Positions 1 to 8,236 of a stretch of 64,000 bases of DNA are shown in pieces (positions within the stretch are counted from its first letter, which is position 1; every line of letters starts with the position of its first letter). Source of the stretch: SZUA-309 sp965215995 (GTDB lineage Bacteria; Pseudomonadota; Gammaproteobacteria; Pseudomonadales; Azotimanducaceae). Under the pieces are notes generated by a model. That model made no database searches, was not told the origin of the DNA, and saw only the letters and a list, made by a program, of their open reading frames with translations. The DNA is taken from positions 806,001-870,000 of the forward strand of contig OZ244128.1 of NCBI GenBank assembly GCA_965215995.1, in the 5' to 3' direction. Made by a program: the position numbers and the translations under genes.

Positions 1-659
1 GCGGCCGTAGCGATGTCCGACCAACGGGTCAGACGCCGGCGCTCTTCAAACGGAAAGTCGAACAGGGTCGCCAGCATCTGCGTGGTGAGCTCAACGGAAA
101 CTCTATCTACCCAGTTGAACGCCTCACCCACAGGCAGGGAGTCGAGTATGGTCTGACAACGGCTGCGGATCGTGCTTTCCAGCTTTTTCAGACTCATGGG
201 CGCGACGATGGGGGCAACCGTCGCCCGCTGCTCATCGTGTTTTGGCTGATCCATAGCGATGAACATCTGAATCCCCATGGCCCCATCCGGCAGCGGTGTG
301 CCGACCTTAGGCCCGATGGTGATTCCCTTGGCCGAGGAGAACCGCTCGTGGTCGGAGTCGACTGCCTTGATGTCTGCATAGCGGCTGAGCGACCAGTACG
401 GACCGGCTGCCGGATGCTCGTTGTAGTGAACCGGGTCCTCTTTCCGCAGACGTTCGAAATACGGCCAGATGGCGCCTTCCTGAAACAGCCTTGGATACAC
501 CATGTTGATGTCTTCAATGGGCAGGTTGTACGGATCCGGAATCGGCGTCGACGGATCGGAAGTCTGGTAGAAGCGGCCAGCGGGGCCGGCCCGTTCGGCT
601 TGATCTGCGCCTTCTGCCGAGGCGCTGTGTGCAGTGCGTTCTGCCGATGCATCACTCAT
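1..659 (-). CDS. Cytochrome P450, CYP153-like (C-terminal part outside the window)
   Basis: Only the first 219 codons are inside the window; the gene reads leftward from an ATG at 659 with a GAAGGGG ribosome site just upstream. The visible part has P450 features: the IWPYFERLRKEDPVHY segment, the PYWSLSRYADI substrate-recognition region, MFIAMDQPKHDEQR (C helix) and ELTTQMLATLFDFPFE. These strings closely match the P450 at 44749-46017 and recall the CYP153 family of bacterial terminal alkane hydroxylases. The I-helix and haem-cysteine loop lie beyond the edge and cannot be checked. CYP153 enzymes need a ferredoxin and a reductase, and neither is visible here. The P450 family call is firm; the subfamily and substrate are inferred. 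Confidence 0.9.
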   Translation of the reverse strand, partial: MSDASAERTAHSASAEGADQAERAGPAGRFYQTSDPSTPIPDPYNLPIEDINMVYPRLFQEGAIWPYFERLRKEDPVHYNEHPAAGPYWSLSRYADIKAVDSDHERFSSAKGITIGPKVGTPLPDGAMGIQMFIAMDQPKHDEQRATVAPIVAPMSLKKLESTIRSRCQTILDSLPVGEAFNWVDRVSVELTTQMLATLFDFPFEERRRLTRWSDIATA

Positions 660-807
660 AAGAACCCCTTCCCGAGCGTGGTTGACCGACATTAAACCAT
701 GATCGCAGCAGCAGGTGCCTTCAACCTGTTGGCGGCCAAGGAGACCCGCGCAACCGCGCCGCCCGCCCATCGATTGAGGTAGTCTGTCGTTTTGCCGTGG
801 AGGGACC

Positions 808-1566
808 ATGCGCATCCTGCTCACCAACGACGACAGCCATGATTCGCCGCTCTTTCTCCTGGCCATCGAGGTGCTCGGAAGCCTCGGTGAGCTGACCGTG
901 GTCGTCCCGGCCCAGGAGCAGAGCTGGAAGGGAAAATCCATGACCCGCTTTGGCGAGCTCTACGTGGACAAGATCGATCTGCATGGCACGCCGGCCTGGT
1001 CGGTCTCCGGCACGCCTGCCGACTGCGTGAACCTGGCCATCTACAACCTGATGGAAGCACCGCCAGACATCGTGGTGTCCGGGATCAACATCGGCATCAA
1101 TACCGGCCTCGGCTTCTTCATGGCATCCGGCACCCTGGGCGCCTGCTTCGAGGCCAACATCGCCAGGATTCCGGCCATCGCCCTCTCCCAGGCCATGAAC
1201 TTCGAAGATCACAGGAACTGGTATACGGAGCGTCGCTTTTCAGACGAAGCCCTGGAAAGGATGACGAGCTCAGTAACCAGGGTGTTCCCCAGAATCTGGC
1301 AGGACTATGCCCTGAAGATGGACACACCGATCACCTGGAGCTTCAACCTGCCGGATCACACCGGCGATCTGGCGATCGTCCGCACACGGCTCGGCCGCAC
1401 CTACTACCAGCAGTGCTTCTCCCAGCGCGGTGATCAGTACTATCACGATCTGCAACGCTTCCCGATCGACGACGCACCGGATTCGGACCAAGTGGCGGTT
1501 TTCGCTGGCCATGTGAGCGTGACTCGGATCGACCTGGCTGAGATCGGCCAGAATATGAGCGCCTGA
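808..1566 (+). CDS. surE: SurE-like 5'/3'-nucleotidase (survival protein family)
   Basis: A 252-residue protein of the usual SurE length. SurE enzymes are metal-dependent phosphatases that dephosphorylate nucleoside monophosphates. The N-terminal MRILLTNDDS gives the metal ligands Asp8 and Asp9, Ser39 sits in PAQEQSW, and SGINIG supplies the conserved Asn (Asn94); the later ASGTLGAC matches the family's SGTVGAA loop. Position 10 is Ser where most SurE proteins have Gly. The start is the ATG after GTGGAGGGACC. The gene stands alone, divergent from the P450, and not in the usual surE-pcm-nlpD-rpoS setting, so it may be a paralogue with a different phosphate ester as substrate. Confidence 0.85.
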   Translation: MRILLTNDDSHDSPLFLLAIEVLGSLGELTVVVPAQEQSWKGKSMTRFGELYVDKIDLHGTPAWSVSGTPADCVNLAIYNLMEAPPDIVVSGINIGINTGLGFFMASGTLGACFEANIARIPAIALSQAMNFEDHRNWYTERRFSDEALERMTSSVTRVFPRIWQDYALKMDTPITWSFNLPDHTGDLAIVRTRLGRTYYQQCFSQRGDQYYHDLQRFPIDDAPDSDQVAVFAGHVSVTRIDLAEIGQNMSA

Positions 1567-1711
1567 TGGCAATGAGAAAGACGGCAGCGGGGAGCGGAGA
1601 CGAGCGGGGTGGGACCGGCTCCAGTCTCAAGTCCTGAGCGCGAATGGTACTGAAACCCACCATATTCGGATTCGATACCACCTCACCCGTGAATGCTACG
1701 AGTTCCCGGTC

Positions 1712-1739
1712 TTGAACGCTCACCGAGGGCGGCTAATAT
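1712..1739 (+). promoter_or_regulatory. Predicted sigma70 promoter of the Rieske operon
   Basis: TTGAAC (1712-1717) and TAATAT (1734-1739) are separated by 16 bases, each matching 4 of 6 consensus bases. The -10 box lies inside the left arm of the palindrome at 1734-1756, so a protein bound there should block transcription. Prediction from sequence only. Confidence 0.45.
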
Positions 1740-1756
1740 TACCGGGGGTAATATTA
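1734..1756. promoter_or_regulatory. Perfect palindrome, probable operator
   Basis: Arms TAATATTACC (1734-1743) and GGTAATATTA (1747-1756) are exact reverse complements around GGG. The site ends 17 bases before the ATG of the first gene of the operon and overlaps a -10-like box. A 10-base perfect arm in GC-rich DNA is unlikely by chance. No T-run follows, so a terminator is unlikely. No regulator gene is adjacent; the binding protein is unknown. Confidence 0.6.
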
Positions 1757-1773
1757 AGGAATGAACGAAGCGT

Positions 1774-2307
1774 ATGAGCGACCGCGTGACCGAGTATCTG
1801 GACCGGGAAGAGATCCGGGAGCTGTCCCGCCGCTACATGCGCGGTCTGGACCGGCTGGACGGCGAGGTGCTGCAATCAGTGTTTGCCGACGATGCCACAG
1901 TGGATTACGGCTTCTTTCAGGGCGACGCTGCCGACTTCGTCGACTTCGCGCTGGGTGTTCTGAGCGAGCACCAGGCCAACCACCACTTCATCGGTCAGAT
2001 GATGGTGGCTGTAAATGGCGAGCAAGCCGTCGGCGAGATCTACTTCCAGGCGTTCCATCGCATCAATCAGGATGGCGAGGACAAGGACCTGTTCATCTCG
2101 GGTCGCTACCTGGACCGCTACCAGAAGCAGGACGGCCGCTGGCGAATCACATTCCGTTCCGAGGTGAACGACTGGTCCCGTACCGATCCCGCGGCGGATG
2201 AGGCACTGACCGGCAATCCGGCTACCATCATCGGCAAGCGGGCGCCGGACGACTACTCAATGCCCTTCTTCCCCGCAGGTCTCAAGCAGGAGGCATCCCG
2301 AAAATGA
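1774..2307 (+). CDS. SnoaL/NTF2-like protein, possible oxygenase beta-type partner
   Basis: A 177-residue protein of the SnoaL_4/NTF2-like fold, recognised by the N-terminal helix pattern (RELSRRYMRGLDRLD), the FADDATVDYG strand and the late GRYLDRYQKQDGRWRI strand. Small subunits of ring-hydroxylating dioxygenases share this fold, and the gene overlaps the following Rieske alpha subunit by four bases (ATGA), which supports a partner role. A related gene lies on the other side of the alpha subunit (3701-4198). The ATG at 1774 follows AAGGA at 1756-1760, a rather long spacing. It could instead be an isomerase or dehydratase, since the fold also hosts such enzymes. Confidence 0.8.
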   Translation: MSDRVTEYLDREEIRELSRRYMRGLDRLDGEVLQSVFADDATVDYGFFQGDAADFVDFALGVLSEHQANHHFIGQMMVAVNGEQAVGEIYFQAFHRINQDGEDKDLFISGRYLDRYQKQDGRWRITFRSEVNDWSRTDPAADEALTGNPATIIGKRAPDDYSMPFFPAGLKQEASRK

Positions 2308-3704
2308 AATCACTCCAGCACATGGTTGATGAGCTTTGCCAACCGGGTGATCCATCGCTTGCGCCCGGAGAGGCCCGCTGTCCTGGCCCAAGCGTCGCCG
2401 AACTGCTCGCTGCCGAAGGCAGCGCCAGCGATCCAGGGTTGGCAGCAGCACGCTACGAGTTCCTGGGCGATGCGGACCTGCCCTTCAGCCGCTATACCGA
2501 TCCCGCCTTTCATGAGGCCGAGATCCGGCACCTGTGGCCGAAGGTCTGGCAGTGGGCGTGCCGAGAGGAGCACATCCCGAACGCCGGTGACTACCAGGTC
2601 TATGACGTTGGCCCGTACAGCGCCCTGGTCATTCGTGGCGAAGATGGCGCGATCAGGAGCTTCGTGAACGCCTGCCCGCACCGAGGTATGCAGTTCGCCG
2701 ATGCCGGCACCTCCGGTACTGGCAAGCAGTTCCTTCGCTGCCCGTTTCACGGCATGAGCTGGCATCTGGATGGGTCGCTGAGAGAGATACCCTGCCGCTG
2801 GGATTTTCCGCATGTGGAAGACGATTCCTTCAGGCTGACAGAGATCCCAACGGACACCTGGGCAGGATTCGTGTTCATCAACTTCGACGTCGACTGCGCA
2901 CCGCTCGCGGACTATCTGGAGGTGCTGCCCGAGCACTTCTCCCGCTGGGGGCTCGAGAACCGCTTTGTATCCATGCACACGAGAAAGGTGCTGCCCGGCA
3001 ACTGGAAAATGTGCATGGAGGCATTCCTCGAGGCCTACCACGTGCTGGCCACGCACCCGGAAGGATTGCGCTCCTCGTCCTGGGCAAACACCCAGTACGA
3101 CATCTTCGGCGCCAATGTCACCCGTTTTCTACAAGGGCTGGCCACAGGCAACCCGCAACTCGAGCAGACGGAACCCGAGAAGTACGCGAGCCTCGGCTAC
3201 CAAGGAGACTCACTGCCGGAAGGCATCACCGCCCGCGAGCAACATGCGCAGAACCTGCGGGAAACCTTGGGACAAGCGTTCGGTGCAGACCTCTCGGAGG
3301 TAAACACCTCCCTCATGCTGGACTCCATCGAGTACCACCTGTTCCCCAACGCCTGCTTCTTCCCGGGCATCCAGATACCTCTGATCTACCGATTCCGACC
3401 CATGGGCCATGATCAGTGCCTGCACGAGATCCTGTTGCTGCAGCCCGTTCCGGATGAGGGACCGCGTCCGGCACCGGCAGAACCCATAGATCTGGAGATG
3501 GAAACCTCCTACACCACGGTAGACGGCTTTCCGCTGGCACGTGTGCTGGATCAGGATACGGAAAACTTCTACAGGCAGTGGGCGGGCATGCTGGCGTCAC
3601 TGAAGCCAGGGCAGACTCTGGGTAACTACCAGGAAGTCCGGATACGGAACTTCCACAATACGCTCGACACCTACCTGACTGAACAGAACGGGGTTGAATC
3701 ATGA
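2304..3704 (+). CDS. Rieske ring-hydroxylating oxygenase, alpha subunit
   Basis: A 466-residue oxygenase component that would insert dioxygen into an aromatic or similar substrate with electrons from a ferredoxin. The Rieske [2Fe-2S] ligands are Cys124-x-His126 and Cys146-x2-His149 (CPHRGMQF, CPFHGMSW). The mononuclear iron site shows AYHVLATH, giving His246 and His251. The residue three before the first His is Glu243 where classical dioxygenases have Asp. The first 60 residues precede the usual fold. Both ends overlap neighbours by four bases, so the three genes 1774-4198 form one translationally coupled operon. The substrate is unknown. Confidence 0.93.
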   Translation: MKSLQHMVDELCQPGDPSLAPGEARCPGPSVAELLAAEGSASDPGLAAARYEFLGDADLPFSRYTDPAFHEAEIRHLWPKVWQWACREEHIPNAGDYQVYDVGPYSALVIRGEDGAIRSFVNACPHRGMQFADAGTSGTGKQFLRCPFHGMSWHLDGSLREIPCRWDFPHVEDDSFRLTEIPTDTWAGFVFINFDVDCAPLADYLEVLPEHFSRWGLENRFVSMHTRKVLPGNWKMCMEAFLEAYHVLATHPEGLRSSSWANTQYDIFGANVTRFLQGLATGNPQLEQTEPEKYASLGYQGDSLPEGITAREQHAQNLRETLGQAFGADLSEVNTSLMLDSIEYHLFPNACFFPGIQIPLIYRFRPMGHDQCLHEILLLQPVPDEGPRPAPAEPIDLEMETSYTTVDGFPLARVLDQDTENFYRQWAGMLASLKPGQTLGNYQEVRIRNFHNTLDTYLTEQNGVES

Positions 3705-4198
3705 GCTTCACAACGGAGCGGTTGTCAGACCTCGAGTGCATCCGCCAGGCCGCCAACCGATACTCCCGTGGCGTCGACCGGCTCGATGCCGAGGAGATGA
3801 AATCCGCCTACTGGGAAGACGCAACGGACGATCATGGTGCCTTCGTTGGCAATGCACACGACTTTGTCGACTTCTGCATGGTCGCCCATGAAAAGTACCG
3901 TTCCACGGGCCACTGCATCTTCAACCATCAGATTGAGCTCGACGACGACGCCCACGCTCGTGGCGAGATCTACTGCGTGACCTGGCTCTTCCACAAAGAC
4001 GAGGACGTGCTCGATACCTGGTACGGCCGCTACCTGGATCGCTACGAGAAGCGTGGCGGTCAGTGGCGGATCAGCGAGCGGGTCTGCGTGCACGAAGGTA
4101 CGGAATCCAGGCGGGCAACGCCTATGGAGATAGATGCCGGAGCGTTTCGTCAGGGCACATTCGACAGGCGGCAGGCAGGCAGGCCAATCGGTCCCTGA
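3701..4198 (+). CDS. SnoaL/NTF2-like protein, second possible beta-type partner
   Basis: A 165-residue NTF2-like protein clearly related to the product of 1774-2307. Both carry RY-RG-DRLD near the N-terminus, DFVDF in the middle and RYLDRYEK-type followed by G-WRI near the end. The ATG overlaps the stop of the Rieske alpha gene by four bases. Two different small partners flanking one alpha subunit is unusual; they might form a mixed oxygenase, or one might act on the oxygenase product as an isomerase or dehydratase. The C-terminal 25 residues are Arg/Gly-rich and probably unstructured. Function is inferred from fold and context only. Confidence 0.8.
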   Translation: MSFTTERLSDLECIRQAANRYSRGVDRLDAEEMKSAYWEDATDDHGAFVGNAHDFVDFCMVAHEKYRSTGHCIFNHQIELDDDAHARGEIYCVTWLFHKDEDVLDTWYGRYLDRYEKRGGQWRISERVCVHEGTESRRATPMEIDAGAFRQGTFDRRQAGRPIGP

Positions 4199-4225
4199 AG
4201 CATCCAGGCAGAGTGGAGAAAGGGC

Positions 4226-5716
4226 TCAGGCGATGAACCGGTAGTACTCGATGCCCTCGTCCACCACCGGCGCGTCAGCTCTATCACCGACATGCGAGAC
4301 CACGAATTCCTCCGACAGGGGTCGCTCGATTTCCACCTTGCCGCCTTCATGCAGACGCTCGTACTGATCCCTGTCGAGATCAATCGGAGTGGCCAGCGCT
4401 TCTGACATGCGAATTCTGCGGGCGGCCGCTTCCCAGCCGGGCACGATCTGACACGGAATGGCCTCCGCCGCATCTCCACTGCCATAACCAATCAGCAGCA
4501 TCCTGCGGCCTGCCAGGTCTTCGTCCCGATTGACGGCATCTTCGAGCCCTGCCGCAATCCAGGCCGGCAGCGATGCGGTGTAGAGATTACCGAGCTCGGC
4601 GACGAGCAGAGCACCAAAGGCGAGCTTCTCCGCGACCACCGCCCGATAGGCCGCCGTGTTCCGCAGAGATCGGACTACGTTCATGGCCCGCGGATAGGCC
4701 TCTGCTGCCGGAGCCGATGCATCTGCCGCCGCTTCCCCGATCGCTGGCCGGGCGGTCAGCTCATCAACCACCGCCTGCGTGGGTTCGCCTGCGCTCTCGC
4801 AGTAGGCGGATAGCTCTGCCCGATCCGAGGCACCGCCACGGGCCAGCGCAAACAGGTAACCGAGTGCCAGGCCGGACTCCGGCATCCGCTGATAGGGTCG
4901 GTGCATGAAGATCGCACCGAGATCCTTCAGCCAGGCGGACGGCCGCTCGCCGGATTTCTCGAACATGGCAGCCAACGCGGTGATGGTGGCCTCCAGGTAA
5001 CAGGCGGTGGAATACGGCCCGTTGAAGACCGGAAAGTCGTTGAGGTGGCCATGATGACCAGGCGCCGACTGATTGAAACGAATGAACGGTTTGCGGAAAT
5101 CCAGGCCACGGTAGTCGGAGGACTTGCCTGCAGCCCGGAGATCGACCGTGGCCAGCCCGGGATTCTCTTCCAGCAGCATGGCCACTGCCCCCGCACCCTG
5201 AGTCTGCTCACCACTGCTGCCCCGAGCGTACTGGGCCAGGTCAGCACTGACGACGATGGCCTGCCTGCCGCTGCCATCTGTCGCCAGGTAGCGGAGGGCC
5301 CCTTTCATAGCGTAGACACCGCCAAGGCAGGCGTGCTTGAACTCCGGGACTTCACACTCCCGGGGCAGCGTGGATTTGCCCAGCGCGCGCAAGCCATCGT
5401 TGACCATGCCTTTGATGATCACCGCACCGGCTGCATTGTCCGTGCTGGATTCGGTGCCGAAGCCTAGATAGGTCACCCGGGACGGGTCCAGATCGTAGTT
5501 TCTGATCAGACGCAGAACGGCCGTCGCCGCCAGGGTGTAGATGCTCTGCTCGGAACCTCGCATGCGAAAGCTCGCGCCGACCACGGCGCGGATCTTATCG
5601 GGATTGTTGCCGGTCCATTCGGACCATTCATGCAGGCAGACACGGTAGGGTGGCACATAGGCGGCCAGACCGCTGATGCCAACTGGGGGGAGTACGTCTT
5701 TCACTTTGTCTTTCAC
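4226..5716 (-). CDS. HMG-CoA synthase-like condensing enzyme
   Basis: A 496-residue thiolase-superfamily enzyme that resembles hydroxymethylglutaryl-CoA synthase, which condenses an acyl-CoA with acetoacetyl-CoA. The catalytic triad appears intact: Glu89 in GFGTESS, Cys130 in FKHACLGG, and His272 in FMHRPYQ. Internal gly-rich and GAVAMLLEENP segments fit the second half of the fold. It is convergent with the Rieske operon (27 bases between stop codons) and divergent from the GST-like gene. No mevalonate-pathway or DUF35 gene is adjacent, so it may work in catabolism or in making a branched acyl group rather than in isoprenoid synthesis. The family is clear; the substrate is not. Confidence 0.85.
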   Translation of the reverse strand: MKDKVKDVLPPVGISGLAAYVPPYRVCLHEWSEWTGNNPDKIRAVVGASFRMRGSEQSIYTLAATAVLRLIRNYDLDPSRVTYLGFGTESSTDNAAGAVIIKGMVNDGLRALGKSTLPRECEVPEFKHACLGGVYAMKGALRYLATDGSGRQAIVVSADLAQYARGSSGEQTQGAGAVAMLLEENPGLATVDLRAAGKSSDYRGLDFRKPFIRFNQSAPGHHGHLNDFPVFNGPYSTACYLEATITALAAMFEKSGERPSAWLKDLGAIFMHRPYQRMPESGLALGYLFALARGGASDRAELSAYCESAGEPTQAVVDELTARPAIGEAAADASAPAAEAYPRAMNVVRSLRNTAAYRAVVAEKLAFGALLVAELGNLYTASLPAWIAAGLEDAVNRDEDLAGRRMLLIGYGSGDAAEAIPCQIVPGWEAAARRIRMSEALATPIDLDRDQYERLHEGGKVEIERPLSEEFVVSHVGDRADAPVVDEGIEYYRFIA

Positions 5717-5809
5717 TTAAGAGGGCAATCCATTCCCTCGGCGGGCGGCAGTCTACCTCGCTCCCGTCAGCTGTGCGATAGTCCGTCCAGATCGGTCAGA
5801 GAAGTTGAC

Positions 5810-6967
5810 TTGAGCAACGTTCCAGGATGCACCCTGTACGGGAGCTACGCCTCCTACTACACCGCAAAGGTTCGCGCCTACCTGCGCAAGAAAGGCATTC
5901 CGTTTCAGGAACGCCTGCCGAGCGCTCCACGGTTTCGCGAGCACGTTCGGCCAACGTCCGGAAGTCACCGCATTCCCCAGCTCGAGACCGCCGATGGCAC
6001 GGTGTTACAGGACTCGGTTGCCATCATCGATCACCTGGAAGCCCGCCACCCCAACCTGCCCGCTTTTCCCGCCACACCCCGGCAACGCCTGGCCGTACAC
6101 CTGATGGAACTGCTCGGCAGCGAAGGCCTGGTTCGTCTCGCCTGGCAATACCGCTGGTTTTTCGAAGGCAACCTGCATTTCGTGAAGATGGATTTCGGTC
6201 GCTCCTTTCGCCCCCAGGGCAGCGATGAGGAACTCCTGCACTACGGCGGCGTGATCGCCGATCGAATGCTGTCTCGCGGCAGCCTGGATGCGGGATCGGA
6301 CGTGCGCGCTGCGGTTCAGGCCGAATACGTGGCCCTGCTGGAGAAGCTGGAAGCACATTTCACCCGGCACCCTTACATGCTCGGCGGCCACCCGAGCGCG
6401 GCGGACTACGCCCTGATGGGGGCGTTGCACGCGCACATGGGTCGGGATCCCGAGCCGCTGCGGGTCATGCAGGATCACGGGCCGCGCACCTTCCGCTTCA
6501 TGGAGCACATGCTGGTGCCTGAGATCCGCTCGCCGGAGTTTTTCGACACCCCTATCGCCTACCCGGAAGAGGATGCGCTCCCGGAGACCTTCGTCGCGAT
6601 CCTTGCTCACCTCGGTGAGCGCTACGGCACTCAATTCGAGCTGAATGCCAAAGCCTGGGCCGTTCACGCGGAAACCCGGCAGAACGAATCCGCAGGCACA
6701 CCGCTTACGGAGCCAGGCGATCAGCCCATGCTGCCGGCAGTATCGGTGGCCGCGGTGGAGGACGACGCCGTCGACATACCCTGCAATCTCTACCATGTCT
6801 GGGTCAGTCAACGCGCTCAGCGCTGCTACGCCGGGCTCACGGACGCAGAGCGGGCCCGGTGCGATTCATTCCTGGCCACCACCAAACTGAGCGGATTGGT
6901 CCGGGTGAATCCGGCCCGCCACATCGATCGCCGTGACAATCGGCTCTGCTTCGGCGAGCCGGTCTGA
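5810..6967 (+). CDS. Glutathione S-transferase-like protein with extended C-terminus
   Basis: Residues 1-80 form a thioredoxin-fold GST N-domain (CTLYGSYASYYTAKVRAYL, then IPQLETADGTVLQDS, the usual cis-Pro and glutathione-binding region). A helical C-domain follows to about residue 265, then roughly 120 residues with no clear family match. The chosen start is TTG 5810 because the open frame otherwise runs into the divergent gene at 5716 with no ATG in between; the start is uncertain. The gene lies 33 bases before a P450 on the same strand, which hints at detoxification or conjugation of an oxidised product. At about 385 residues it is much longer than the usual 200-230. Confidence 0.7.
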   Translation: MSNVPGCTLYGSYASYYTAKVRAYLRKKGIPFQERLPSAPRFREHVRPTSGSHRIPQLETADGTVLQDSVAIIDHLEARHPNLPAFPATPRQRLAVHLMELLGSEGLVRLAWQYRWFFEGNLHFVKMDFGRSFRPQGSDEELLHYGGVIADRMLSRGSLDAGSDVRAAVQAEYVALLEKLEAHFTRHPYMLGGHPSAADYALMGALHAHMGRDPEPLRVMQDHGPRTFRFMEHMLVPEIRSPEFFDTPIAYPEEDALPETFVAILAHLGERYGTQFELNAKAWAVHAETRQNESAGTPLTEPGDQPMLPAVSVAAVEDDAVDIPCNLYHVWVSQRAQRCYAGLTDAERARCDSFLATTKLSGLVRVNPARHIDRRDNRLCFGEPV

Positions 6968-7000
6968 GTAGGAGACGAACCGGCCTGAACGGGAGATGCC

Positions 7001-8146
7001 ATGAACTTCCTCGACCCTGATCTGATCGAAGACCCGTATCCCACCTACGCCCGCTGGCAGGCTGAAAGTCCCATATTTCGGGCAGAAGACACCGGCCAAT
7101 GGATCCTGACCCGGCACGACGACGTGCGCTCGGTGCTGAAGAGCTCGGTGGATTACTCGTCAAAGGCCATGGGCGAACAGGGTACCCCACTGCCCCTGCT
7201 GACCGATGATCCGCCCAAGCATACTCAGCTGCGAGCGCTGGTTGATCGCGCCTTCACCATGCGCATGCTGAAGCTCATGGAAGGCTGGGTGGAGGAGCTG
7301 GCTAGCGACATGGTGACCAGGCTGCCAGCGGATCAGCCCGTGGACATCGTTCAGGCACTGACCATTCCACTGCCCGTGGCCGTGATTGCCAGGATGATGG
7401 GCATACCGGGTGAGCGCGCGGACGACTTCAAACGTTGGTCGGATGCGCTCACCGGCACCCTGGCTGGTGCGTCCCTGGAGGACCGCCAGCAGGACGTGCT
7501 GGAGATGGCCACCTTCTTTAACAACATGATTCCCGACCGTCGAAGCACGCCTGGTGATGATCTGATCAGCGCTGTGGCCAACGCCGAGATCGATGGCGAG
7601 CGGCTGACAGACCAGGAAATCGTCGGTTTCTGCATACTGCTCTTGATCGCCGGAAATGAGACCACGACCAACCTGCTCGGCAACCTCTTCAATATCGCCG
7701 CGGACCGGCCAGAGGTGTGGTCAGCGCTCATCGAAGACTCGAAGCTGATCGACGCTGCGGTAGAAGAAACCCTGCGCTTCGATGCGCCGGTGCAGTTTCT
7801 CATGCGCAAGGCAACTCGGCCCATGCGCTATCACGGCCAGGACGTGGCGAAAGGGGAAAACGTCACCGTGGTCATGGCCGCTGCCAATCGGGATCCGGAC
7901 ATCTACGAGCATCCCGACGAGTTCCGCCTGGACCGGAAAAAGAACCACCACCATACCTTCGGCTTCGGCATCCACTTCTGCATCGGCGCGCCACTGGCGA
8001 GGATGGAAGCGCGGCTGGTGTTGAAGGCCCTTACCAGACGCTTCGCCCACCTGGCACGGCCGATGGGAGCACCCGGCGAGAATGAACGGGTGGCTTCTCC
8101 CCTGCTCCGTGGATTCCATCATCTCTGGCTGACCTTCTCCGAGTAG
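7001..8146 (+). CDS. Cytochrome P450
   Basis: A 381-residue soluble bacterial class I P450. The I-helix oxygen-activation motif is AGNETT at 217-222, the K-helix ExxR is Glu256-Arg259, and the haem loop FGFGIHFCIG places the thiolate ligand at Cys327. It is somewhat shorter than the usual 400 residues but all core motifs are present. A GGGAG ribosome site precedes the ATG. Upstream is the GST-like gene and downstream a SnoaL-like gene, all on the plus strand. It differs clearly from the CYP153-like proteins at 1-659 and 44749-46017. No redox partner is encoded nearby. The substrate is unknown. Confidence 0.93.
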   Translation: MNFLDPDLIEDPYPTYARWQAESPIFRAEDTGQWILTRHDDVRSVLKSSVDYSSKAMGEQGTPLPLLTDDPPKHTQLRALVDRAFTMRMLKLMEGWVEELASDMVTRLPADQPVDIVQALTIPLPVAVIARMMGIPGERADDFKRWSDALTGTLAGASLEDRQQDVLEMATFFNNMIPDRRSTPGDDLISAVANAEIDGERLTDQEIVGFCILLLIAGNETTTNLLGNLFNIAADRPEVWSALIEDSKLIDAAVEETLRFDAPVQFLMRKATRPMRYHGQDVAKGENVTVVMAAANRDPDIYEHPDEFRLDRKKNHHHTFGFGIHFCIGAPLARMEARLVLKALTRRFAHLARPMGAPGENERVASPLLRGFHHLWLTFSE

Positions 8147-8158
8147 GCCAGGCGTTGC

Positions 8159-8184
8159 GCTCCTGACATCCAGGTGTCAGGAGC
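8159..8184 (+). repeat. Inverted repeat / stem-loop after the P450 gene
   Basis: Exact 10-base arms GCTCCTGACA (8159-8168) and TGTCAGGAGC (8175-8184) around six bases. It lies 13 bases after the P450 stop codon. No T-run follows, so it may be an mRNA-stabilising hairpin, a factor-dependent terminator or a regulator site. Confidence 0.5.
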
Positions 8185-8236
8185 ACCCTGCTACACTCGA
8201 TCGTCCATCCCAAAGACCACAAGGAAGGAGCGAGAA

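Noticed and set aside
5630..5809. Upstream start for the GST-like gene
   Set aside because: It would overlap the start of the divergent HMG-CoA-synthase-like gene and leave no room for promoters.
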